A DNA stretch of 64,000 bases, from contig CBFHHA010000005.1 in assembly GCA_965655625.1 (NCBI GenBank), positions 1-64,000 of the forward strand, read 5' to 3'. The notes below the pieces were generated by a model that worked only from the letters and a program-made list of their open reading frames with translations, did no database searches and was not told the DNA's origin. How positions within the stretch are numbered: the first letter of the stretch is position 1; each line of letters begins with the position of its first letter. Of this stretch, positions 25,666 to 33,034 are shown one piece after another. This DNA is from CAJJDF01 sp965655625. GTDB lineage: Bacteria > Bacteroidota > Bacteroidia > Flavobacteriales_D > CAJJDF01. The position numbers and the translations under genes were made by a program.

Positions 25666-26923
25666 TTTGTATCAATTTTATTTTTTCTATTTTGGAATTC
25701 GAACATTCCAATATCTCAAAATGAAATTCTTCTATTTCGATTATATCTCCTTCGTTCGGAATATTTTCGTCTATGGTCACGATCAATCCAGCTAGCGTTT
25801 CGTATTCGTCTGATTCGGGTAACTCCAATCCATATTCACTATTGATGTAGGCAATTTCTTGTCTGCCCGAAAATATAAAGACAGACTCATTGTATTGTTC
25901 TTCAATCAACTCCTCACTATCGTGCTCATCTTCAATCTCGCCAAAAATCTCTTCAACTACATCCTCCATTGTTATAATTCCTGCCGTACCGCCATATTCA
26001 TCCACCACAATTGTGATTCCTTGCTTTTGTTTGATAAACTGGTTAAGTAATTTATTCACTGGCATAGATTCCGCCACAATACCTACCGGACGAAGAATTT
26101 CAGTAATGCTTTCGGGATTTTTGAACATTTCAAATGAATGCACATATCCTATAATATTATCAATCGTATCTCTAAACACCATGATTTTAGAGTATCCTGT
26201 TTCCACGAACTCTTTCCCGAGCTCTTCTACCGACTGTTCTACATTCACCGCTTTTATCTCGGTTCTGGGTATCATACAATCTCTTGCTTTTACTTTATTA
26301 AAATTTAGGGCGTTGTGAAACAGCTGCACTTCGTGATCCTGTTCTTTATCTGTTTGAACTTTAGTGGATTTATTCAAATAATCATCTAAATCAATCGCCC
26401 CAAAATTTACTTCTCCGATCACTTGCTTACTCCCAAAAAGTCCCAAAATAAGTCCCGAAATAAAAGTGACCATCATGGTAAGAATATACAGCACGCCATA
26501 CACGATTACAAGAGGATAAGCAAGAATAGACAAAGTCCTATTCGGATTAATTCTGAAAATTGTTTTTGGCAAAAACTCAGCAGTCACTAATATAATTAAG
26601 GTAGAAATAAGTGTTTGGACAAGTAAAATTAACCACGGCAATTCTTCCGTAGTAACGTGCTCAGGGAATAGTTTGGCAATAATTAACTCTCCCATAAAAA
26701 TCCCATACACGACTAGTGCAATATTATTTCCAAGTAGTAATGTGGTAATAAATTTGGATTCGTTCTTTACGAAAAAAGACAAAATTCGGGCGCTTACTAC
26801 TCCTTGCTTTTTATCTATCTCAATTTTCAATCTATTCGATTGGAGATAAGCAATTTCTGTTCCTGAAAAGAAAGCAGAAAAAAGTAATGAAATTAAGATA
26901 ACAAGTAACACGTAGTGCTCCAT
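25658..26923 (-). CDS. CNNM/CorC family membrane protein (hemolysin family)
   Basis: A 421-residue inner-membrane protein: a DUF21/CNNM membrane domain (about 1-175, four helices, starting MEHYVLLVILISLLFSAFFS with the AFFSGTEIA motif), a CBS pair (about 205-330, CMIPRTEIKAVNV and VVDEYGGTAGIITMEDVVEE) and a C-terminal CorC_HlyC transporter-associated domain (about 340-421). Members transport or regulate Mg2+ or other divalent cations. Gliding protein GldE of Bacteroidota belongs to the same family, and this could be its orthologue, but nothing in the context proves it. Confidence 0.88.
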   Translation of the reverse strand: MEHYVLLVILISLLFSAFFSGTEIAYLQSNRLKIEIDKKQGVVSARILSFFVKNESKFITTLLLGNNIALVVYGIFMGELIIAKLFPEHVTTEELPWLILLVQTLISTLIILVTAEFLPKTIFRINPNRTLSILAYPLVIVYGVLYILTMMVTFISGLILGLFGSKQVIGEVNFGAIDLDDYLNKSTKVQTDKEQDHEVQLFHNALNFNKVKARDCMIPRTEIKAVNVEQSVEELGKEFVETGYSKIMVFRDTIDNIIGYVHSFEMFKNPESITEILRPVGIVAESMPVNKLLNQFIKQKQGITIVVDEYGGTAGIITMEDVVEEIFGEIEDEHDSEELIEEQYNESVFIFSGRQEIAYINSEYGLELPESDEYETLAGLIVTIDENIPNEGDIIEIEEFHFEILECSNSKIEKIKLIQNV

Positions 26924-26969
26924 TTAAAAGAAATTCTGAATTTGAATTTACACAAAAAAGTTGTGGTTT

Positions 26970-27185
26970 CTATAACTTATTTTGTTTCGATTCTTGGTTA
27001 GTCTTTTCCATTCTAATTCTAATGTATCGTCTTAGTAGATACATAACGATGGGGATGATCAAAAATAGCAAGTAGAACTTGGCCGTCTGAATGTCGTCTA
27101 CGATAAATTCATAGACACAAAAAAGGGCCACTAATATTGAGAAATACAACCAGAACTTCTCCAAACCTCTGTTAAATTTTTCCAT
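26970..27185 (-). CDS. Small membrane protein, 71 residues
   Basis: An unnamed protein with two predicted membrane helices (about 10-28 and 34-50, KFWLYFSILVALFCVYEFIV and LLFLIIPIVMYLLRR) and a basic, hydrophilic tail (KTNQESKQNKL). The ATG at 27185 is chosen because it starts the hydrophobic protein and sits two bases after the NifU stop; an upstream extension of the frame overlaps NifU and has no support. It lies in an operon between nifU and the CNNM gene. No function is suggested. Confidence 0.75.
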   Translation of the reverse strand: MEKFNRGLEKFWLYFSILVALFCVYEFIVDDIQTAKFYLLFLIIPIVMYLLRRYIRIRMEKTNQESKQNKL

Positions 27186-27187
27186 AA

Positions 27188-27805
27188 TTATTGGGCTTCG
27201 GCTATTACTTCCGTTACATCTGGAAGGTGTGATTTTAGCAATTGTTCTACTCCTCCCTTGAGAGTAGCTGTAGAGGAAGGACATCCACTACACGAACCTT
27301 TCAAAATTACAGTAACTTTTCCCTGGTCAAATGATTTGAAATGAATTGCTCCTCCGTCATTTTCTACCGCTGGCCGAACAAATTCTTCTAATAAATCAAC
27401 TATCTTTTGGTCTAATTCGGAGGTGATTGTTGGTTCAAAATGAGCAGTTATTTGAGATTTGGGCTCCGACTCCACTTCTTTTGGAGTTGGCAAAGTGGTT
27501 ACCACTGACGGATTGTTCTTCAATGAGTCTGCAATAAACAACCTCAATTCTAGCGTAATGTCTTCCCATTCTATTTCGGGCATTTTGGATACGGTAATGA
27601 AATTACGGGTAATAAAAACCCCTTTCACAAAAGGAAAGGCAAATAAGGATTCGGCAATTTCCGAAGAGTTTTTTGCATCTTCCTTGCTCAAGTATTCTGC
27701 TACCACATCTTCGCCCACTAACATTTTGTTGGCAACAAATTTCATGGTATTAGGATTCGGTGTCATTTCCGAATAAATTGTAATTGGCATTTCTTGTGTT
27801 TCCAT
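27188..27805 (-). CDS. NifU family Fe-S scaffold protein (Nfu type)
   Basis: A 205-residue Nfu protein. The N-terminal Nfu_N domain (TPNPNTMKFVANKMLV) is followed by a linker and the C-terminal NifU domain (about 130-205), with VENDGGAIHF and the CxxC pair Cys172/Cys175 in KGSCSGCPSS that carries the [4Fe-4S] cluster. It delivers clusters to target proteins. It heads a minus-strand run with the small membrane protein and CNNM genes. Confidence 0.93.
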   Translation of the reverse strand: METQEMPITIYSEMTPNPNTMKFVANKMLVGEDVVAEYLSKEDAKNSSEIAESLFAFPFVKGVFITRNFITVSKMPEIEWEDITLELRLFIADSLKNNPSVVTTLPTPKEVESEPKSQITAHFEPTITSELDQKIVDLLEEFVRPAVENDGGAIHFKSFDQGKVTVILKGSCSGCPSSTATLKGGVEQLLKSHLPDVTEVIAEAQ

Positions 27806-27911
27806 CTTCTCAATTTAATATGCACAAAGTTACTAAAAACTAGTTCAGAATTTCGCGATTTCAAAATTTCGCGCTATTTTGATACTCATTAAGTATTAAA
27901 AACTAATTATC

Positions 27912-28289
27912 ATGGCATTTGTGTTTATCATCTATCTAGGGTTTATCATTTTTCTTATCGCAGCAATGTGGAAAATGTTTGAAAAAGCAGGTCAACCAGG
28001 TTGGGCAGCAATCGTACCCTTTTATAACATATATGTTCTCACCCAAATTGCAGAAAAACCGGGATGGTGGCTGATCTTATTTTTTATTCCCTTGCTGAAC
28101 TTAATTGCTGCTATTATGGTGTGGTCGGCTATTTCTGAGAGATTTGGCAAAAGCGATGGATTTACAGTTGGCCTAGTATTATTGTCTTTTATATTTATCC
28201 CAATCCTAGGATTTGGAGATGCTCAATACAAAGGAAAGAATCCTAACCTAGTAAATGACGACATCCTAGATGACGTGTTAGAAAATTAA
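27912..28289 (+). CDS. DUF5684 family small membrane protein
   Basis: A 125-residue membrane protein with about four helices. The pattern WKMFEKAGQPGWAAIVPFYN followed by KPGWWLILFFIPLLNLI is the DUF5684 signature, a family found in many bacteria with no defined role; some members sit next to signal peptidases. It is followed six bases later by another membrane protein gene on the same strand. Confidence 0.8.
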   Translation: MAFVFIIYLGFIIFLIAAMWKMFEKAGQPGWAAIVPFYNIYVLTQIAEKPGWWLILFFIPLLNLIAAIMVWSAISERFGKSDGFTVGLVLLSFIFIPILGFGDAQYKGKNPNLVNDDILDDVLEN

Positions 28290-28295
28290 ATCAAT

Positions 28296-28778
28296 ATGAA
28301 AAAGAAAATTCCTGAAATGCTCAATGTGCTTACAATCATTACGATTGGTTGGAGTTTTATGATGCTTGTTTCGAGTATCGTAAATGCACTTGTATTTTCA
28401 GGGAATATTGACACTGTGCGAGGAGAAATAGCCAATGCCGACATTGAAGGACAAAAAGGAGAACCTTTTCTTCGAATATTAATCGATGTAGCGGATACCG
28501 TTTTGGAACATGCAGAACTATTAAATTACAATAGCATTATTGTTTATCTACTAAGTATTTCCGCAGCTTTGTTCATGAGAAAACTATTAAAAACTGGTTT
28601 TTGGATCTATGTGCTGGCTACAGCAATAGAAATTAGCGTGCCGCTTATCGTTTTGGATAATAAACTTGCCGCAGCAGCGGTCATTTTTGGGAGTGTCTTT
28701 TCTATTGTGTTTATCATTCTTTACGGTGTCAATTACAAACACTTAATTGGCACAAAAGAACCTCAAATAAAAGAATAG
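28296..28778 (+). CDS. Hypothetical membrane protein, 160 residues
   Basis: I do not recognise this protein. It has four predicted membrane segments (about 10-32, 80-95, 101-116 and 122-146), with a soluble loop of about 45 residues (NIDTVRGEIANADIEGQKGE and on) between the first two. It is probably an inner-membrane protein. It is co-directional with and six bases after the DUF5684 gene, and closed by a strong terminator. Confidence 0.65.
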   Translation: MKKKIPEMLNVLTIITIGWSFMMLVSSIVNALVFSGNIDTVRGEIANADIEGQKGEPFLRILIDVADTVLEHAELLNYNSIIVYLLSISAALFMRKLLKTGFWIYVLATAIEISVPLIVLDNKLAAAAVIFGSVFSIVFIILYGVNYKHLIGTKEPQIKE

Positions 28779-28810
28779 AAAAGAGCTCCTCATTGAGGGG
28801 CTCTTTTCTT
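28778..28810 (+). terminator. Rho-independent terminator
   Basis: Outer stem GAAAAGAGC (28778-28786) with GCTCTTTTC (28800-28808), inner stem CCTC/GAGG, three-base loop, and flanking T-rich sequence. It ends the two-gene membrane protein run before the superoxide dismutase gene. Confidence 0.85.
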
Positions 28811-28874
28811 TACATTCCAGTTTTGATTAATTATATTTGTTCCAAACAAATATTCATACTTAAACTAAAAAATT

Positions 28875-29483
28875 ATGTCATTTACATTACCAACATTACC
28901 TTATGCCTACGATGCATTAGAACCATATATAGATGCTAGAACTATGGAAATACACCATGGAAAACATCATAATGGATACACAACAAAACTAAATGGAGCT
29001 ACCGAAGGAACTGACCTAGCCGGAAAATCTATTGAAGACATCTTGAAAAATTTAGATATGTCTAATGGAGCCGTTAGAAATAATGGCGGTGGTTTCTATA
29101 ACCATAGATTGTTCTGGACAATTATGTCTCCAAATGGCGGAGGTGAACCTACAGGAGAATTAGCAACAGCTATTAATGATGCTTTTGGATCATTTGAGGA
29201 TTTTAAAACAGCTTTCTCAAATGCGGCTGCAACCCAATTTGGTTCGGGATGGGCTTGGCTTTGCGTTCACCCAGGAGGAAAACTAGAAGTGTGTGGAACA
29301 CCAAACCAGGACAATCCTTTGATGGCTGGTGTAGGATGCTCAGGATTTCCTATCATGGGTATTGATGTATGGGAGCATGCATACTACCTGAACTACCAGA
29401 ACAGAAGGCCTGATTACATCAACGCGTTTTTTAACGTAATTAACTGGGAAGAAGTTTCTAAAAATTACGCTGAAAACAAATAG
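28875..29483 (+). CDS. Superoxide dismutase, Fe/Mn type
   Basis: A 202-residue superoxide dismutase. Metal ligands are visible as His27 in MEIHHGKHH, the His of FYNHRLFW, and Asp and His in DVWEHAYYLNY. The segment NGGGEPTGELATAI and GSGWAWLCVHPGGKLEV are usual. Sequence alone does not settle Fe, Mn or cambialistic use. There is no signal peptide, so it is cytoplasmic. A TATATTTG box at 28832-28839 is a probable -7 element; the -33 element is poor. A terminator follows. Confidence 0.95.
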   Translation: MSFTLPTLPYAYDALEPYIDARTMEIHHGKHHNGYTTKLNGATEGTDLAGKSIEDILKNLDMSNGAVRNNGGGFYNHRLFWTIMSPNGGGEPTGELATAINDAFGSFEDFKTAFSNAAATQFGSGWAWLCVHPGGKLEVCGTPNQDNPLMAGVGCSGFPIMGIDVWEHAYYLNYQNRRPDYINAFFNVINWEEVSKNYAENK

Positions 29484-29504
29484 TTTTTCAATCCAATATA
29501 GAGT

Positions 29505-29540
29505 AAACAAAAGATCAACAATTAGTTGATCTTTTGTTTT
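29505..29540. terminator. Bidirectional terminator between sod and DUF3078 gene
   Basis: A perfect 15-pair stem, AAACAAAAGATCAAC (29505-29519) with GTTGATCTTTTGTTT (29525-29539), has a five-base loop and A/T flanks on both sides. It can serve both convergent genes. Confidence 0.9.
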
Positions 29541-29543
29541 TGA

Positions 29544-30500
29544 TTAAAACTTATAATTAAACCCAATATTTAACACCTCTTTAAATTGAACTCTTCTCCC
29601 AGAAAAAGAAATCTGATTTCCATTCTCATCCGTGGCAGTAAGCGGCAACAAAATATCATGATCATATATCAGGGTAGTTGAAATGGTTGTCGAAATGTAC
29701 TTATTTATTTTCATACTAATTAATACATCCCAAAGAACATCGATGTTTTGAGGACTTTCCATGTAGTTAGAAAATAAGGTCAATTGAGTTTTTAAGTTTA
29801 TGTTTTTCATTACATCTTTCTGATACTTGGCCATAAACAAACCACCCAACTCATTTCTCAAAGTAGAATTGGTATCAACCCCAAATGCACCTATCGCATT
29901 CAGAGTTTCGTCCAATACAAAAGTCCCTCTGTAAGAAAAGGGAGCAAGGAATATAGACAATGACTTATTAGGCTTATAATCAATTCCTAACGCGCCAGTG
30001 AGATAACCAGGAGACATAATTCTAGAAATGACACTTGTATTAGTTGCCTCAGCAAATCCTGGAGCAAACTGTGATCTAAAATTTAATATCCCCCCATAAT
30101 ACATTTTCTTATTTTTCTTGAATTGTTGACCATATTTTGAGTTTAACTCAATCCTATCATCACTTTTAATCCAAGGACCATTACCTTGCTTTATCAAACC
30201 ATAAGCCATATCCAACGAACTGTCCCAAGCTTTTTTCCCCTTTTTATAATTGGCAAATACACTTAGTAATGAGTTTCCTGAAACGCTAGTTTGTCCGCCT
30301 CCTTGCCAGTTAGATAAGGCCATTTGACCAATGTTTACCGCAAAGGTTCCGCCTTTTTTCCATCCATCTTCGACTTTGTCATCTGACTGAGCTAATACAT
30401 CTTGGCCTAGATTCTTTGTTGCTTCTTCAGAAGTTTGTTGAGCAATTAAATTAGGTAACATGGCTCCAATTACGGAAGCTGTTATCATTATTCTTTTCAT
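29544..30500 (-). CDS. DUF3078 family outer-membrane or exported protein
   Basis: A 318-residue exported protein (signal peptide about 1-20, MKRIMITASVIGAMLPNLIA). The conserved block with WKKGGTFAVNIGQMALSNWQ and GGGQTSVSGNSLLSVFANYK is diagnostic of DUF3078, a Bacteroidota family predicted to form a beta-barrel in the outer membrane. The remaining sequence alternates short strands and ends in an aromatic residue (FKEVLNIGFNYKF), as outer-membrane barrels do. Its role is unknown. Confidence 0.85.
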   Translation of the reverse strand: MKRIMITASVIGAMLPNLIAQQTSEEATKNLGQDVLAQSDDKVEDGWKKGGTFAVNIGQMALSNWQGGGQTSVSGNSLLSVFANYKKGKKAWDSSLDMAYGLIKQGNGPWIKSDDRIELNSKYGQQFKKNKKMYYGGILNFRSQFAPGFAEATNTSVISRIMSPGYLTGALGIDYKPNKSLSIFLAPFSYRGTFVLDETLNAIGAFGVDTNSTLRNELGGLFMAKYQKDVMKNINLKTQLTLFSNYMESPQNIDVLWDVLISMKINKYISTTISTTLIYDHDILLPLTATDENGNQISFSGRRVQFKEVLNIGFNYKF

Positions 30501-30531
30501 TTTCTTGATTTTAGGTTCGTATTTATTTTAC

Positions 30532-30560
30532 TTGAGTTCGATAGTTTAATCGTATCTTTA
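30532..30560 (+). promoter_or_regulatory. Promoter of rnr
   Basis: TTG (30532-30534), an 18-base spacer and TATCTTTA (30553-30560) are close to the Bacteroidota consensus. The predicted leader is about 70 bases. Confidence 0.5.
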
Positions 30561-30634
30561 TACAAAAGATTGGGTAAAACTAGTATTACAAGATTTTACC
30601 CTACATCTGTTAACAAAAAAATAACCGACAATTT

Positions 30635-32767
30635 ATGTCAAAAAAGACAGAAAAAAGCCTGAAAAAAGGGCTTAAAAGAAAGATTATTCACTTACTTTCT
30701 GAATCCAATACAAAACCATACAATTCCCACCAAGTAGCAAAAGCACTTGGATTTCACCAACCAATGAAGAGAAAATTAGTCCACCAAATAATGGAGGATA
30801 TGCAACTAGACAAAGTAATACTGCCACAGGCTAATGGCTTCGTCATGGCTTCTTCTTTTTCAAGCAATGAAGGAATTATTGAGTTCACCTCAAAAGGCAG
30901 TGCCTATATCTTGATGGAGGGAGAAGACGATATTTACATCGCAAAAGAAAAGACAAGAAATGCCATAGATGGCGACCTTGTGAGCTACTCATTAAATAAA
31001 AATTCTAGAAAGAAAAAACCAGAAGGATTTGTTGACCGTGTATTAAAAAGAAAGAAAACGGAATTTGTAGGTACGCTTAAAGTTTCAGAGAAGTTTGCGT
31101 TTGTGATTACTGACAGTAGAAGAGTTCACATTGATTTTTTTATTGACCTGAAACAGCTAAACAAAGCGAAAGATGGAGACAAGGTAATTGTAGAACTAAT
31201 AAATTGGCCAGAAAAACTAAATTCTCCCTTTGGTAAAATCACCAAAATTCTAGGGAAATCAGGCGAAACAAATACCGAGATGAATGCAATCATGGAGGAT
31301 TTTGAGCTACCGTATGAATTTCCGGCAGATGTTCTTCAAGCTGCAGAAGACGTAGACACTACAATTTCGAAAAAAGAAATAGCGAAGCGCAGAGATTTTA
31401 GAAAGGTAGACACCATAACTATTGACCCATTTGACGCAAAGGATTTTGATGACGCCATTTCTTACAAGGAATTAGAAAACGGAAATATTGAGGTAGGAGT
31501 TCACATAGCCGATGTATCTCATTACGTGACAAAGGGAACCATTATAGATGACGAAGCAATCAACCGAGGAACCTCGGTGTATTTAGTGGACAGAGTTGTA
31601 CCCATGTTGCCAGAAGTATTATCAAACCAAGTGTGTTCATTGAGACCAAACGAGGAGAAATTAACTTTCTCGGCTGTATTTGAGCTTGATAATCAGGCAA
31701 ATGTAAAGAATAGCTGGTTTGGAAGAACGGTAATTAATTCGAACAGAAGGTTTACTTACGAAGAAGCACAAGAAAGAATTGAAACGAAACAAGGAGACTA
31801 CCAGAAAGAGATAAACACTCTGAATGAGTTGGCCCAAATTATGAGAGGCAGAAGGATGGATTCGGGTGCATTGAACATTGAAAGTACCGAGGTAAAATTC
31901 GTTGTAGAAGACGGAAAGCCGGTTGGGGTAAAGCTTAAAATTTCTCAGGAAGCACATAAATTGGTAGAAGAATTTATGCTTCTTGCCAATAAAAATGTTT
32001 CTCGTTTTATTGGTGTCCCAAAAAAAGGCCAAGCCAAATACCCAAATATATACAGAATTCACGATCAGCCAAGCGAGGAAAAAATTGCCGACTTGCAGCG
32101 ATTTGTAGCCGACAATGGTTACGAAATTAAAGAAGTGGCGAACAAACCACTTTCGTTTGCTTTGAACAACTTATTAACCGAGGCGAAAGAAAATAGGGAA
32201 GTAGATTTTATTGGCCCAATGGTAATTCGTTCTATGGCAAAAGCGGTTTATTCGGCAGAAAATATTGGCCACTACGGATTGTCATTTGATTATTATTCTC
32301 ATTTCACCTCGCCCATAAGACGATATCCAGATTTAATGTTACACCGGATTTTACAGAACTTTTTGGATAAGAAACAACCCAATATAGGCGAAGTGGAAAT
32401 AGAACAGCAGGCCAAGTATTTTTCCAACCAAGAAAAGAAAGCCACTGATGCCGAGAGAGCTTCAACCAAATTTATGCAAGTTGTCTTTATGGAAGACAAG
32501 GTAGGACAAGAATTTGCGGGCACTATTTCTGGAGTTACTAGTTATGGGATTTTTGTGGAGATAACAGCCAACAAATGTGAAGGACTTATCAGAACGAATG
32601 CTATTACCCAAGATAGATTTTATTTTGAAGAAGACGGAAAAAAACTGGTAGGAAAAAAGTTTGGTGATGAACTTAAAATGGGAACAAAAGTAACCATTGA
32701 GATAACCAAAGTAGATATGGTGAATAGAACAATCGACATGGAGTTACTGGATTTTGATAAGGTATAA
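30635..32767 (+). CDS. rnr: Ribonuclease R
   Basis: RNase R is a 3'-5' exoribonuclease able to degrade structured RNA. The 710-residue protein has an N-terminal winged-helix part (SHQVAKALGFHQPMKRKLV), cold-shock domains, the RNB catalytic domain with the metal-binding Asp cluster in IDPFDAKDFDDAISY, the segment HFTSPIRRYPDLMLHR, and a C-terminal S1 domain (about 630-705, FAGTISGVTSYGIFVEI). All expected parts are present. Confidence 0.96.
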   Translation: MSKKTEKSLKKGLKRKIIHLLSESNTKPYNSHQVAKALGFHQPMKRKLVHQIMEDMQLDKVILPQANGFVMASSFSSNEGIIEFTSKGSAYILMEGEDDIYIAKEKTRNAIDGDLVSYSLNKNSRKKKPEGFVDRVLKRKKTEFVGTLKVSEKFAFVITDSRRVHIDFFIDLKQLNKAKDGDKVIVELINWPEKLNSPFGKITKILGKSGETNTEMNAIMEDFELPYEFPADVLQAAEDVDTTISKKEIAKRRDFRKVDTITIDPFDAKDFDDAISYKELENGNIEVGVHIADVSHYVTKGTIIDDEAINRGTSVYLVDRVVPMLPEVLSNQVCSLRPNEEKLTFSAVFELDNQANVKNSWFGRTVINSNRRFTYEEAQERIETKQGDYQKEINTLNELAQIMRGRRMDSGALNIESTEVKFVVEDGKPVGVKLKISQEAHKLVEEFMLLANKNVSRFIGVPKKGQAKYPNIYRIHDQPSEEKIADLQRFVADNGYEIKEVANKPLSFALNNLLTEAKENREVDFIGPMVIRSMAKAVYSAENIGHYGLSFDYYSHFTSPIRRYPDLMLHRILQNFLDKKQPNIGEVEIEQQAKYFSNQEKKATDAERASTKFMQVVFMEDKVGQEFAGTISGVTSYGIFVEITANKCEGLIRTNAITQDRFYFEEDGKKLVGKKFGDELKMGTKVTIEITKVDMVNRTIDMELLDFDKV

Positions 32768-32839
32768 ACCCTTCTGGGTATAAAATTATAAATTTCCAGT
32801 ATCCATTTCTAAATAAATTTTGGTTTGGTGCTTTTTTAT

Positions 32840-32940
32840 GCCATCCTGAATTTATTTCAGGACCTCACAAAGCATATTTCATGTTTTTCCAAATTGTAAA
32901 ATGTCAAAGAATAAAGATGCTGAAATAAACTCAGTATGAC
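32840..32940. repeat. Dispersed palindromic repeat, family B, full copy
   Basis: A 101-base element with imperfect terminal inverted repeats. The left end GCCATCCTGAATTTATTTCA pairs with the reverse complement of the right end, GTCATACTGAGTTTATTTCA, with four mismatches in about 23 bases. It lies between rnr and leuS, just upstream of the leuS promoter. Related copies are at 17804 and 55271. Sequences of this type are common in intergenic DNA of Bacteroidota. Confidence 0.65.
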
Positions 32941-32974
32941 TTTTAAAAAGGTATTTTCAATTATTCATTGTAAA

Positions 32975-33004
32975 TTGCCAATTCTTCATGAATACGTATC
33001 TTTG
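32975..33004 (+). promoter_or_regulatory. Promoter of leuS
   Basis: TTG (32975-32977), a 19-base spacer and TATCTTTG (32997-33004) fit the Bacteroidota consensus exactly. It places the mRNA start near 33010 and therefore rules out the in-frame ATG at 32936. Confidence 0.7.
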
Positions 33005-33034
33005 CCATTCAAACCTACAAGCAAAGAAAAATCC

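Noticed and set aside
32936..33034. N-terminal extension of LeuRS from an earlier in-frame ATG
   Set aside because: A consensus promoter (32975-33004) lies after this ATG, the extra 33 residues look non-coding, and the first bases belong to a palindromic repeat.
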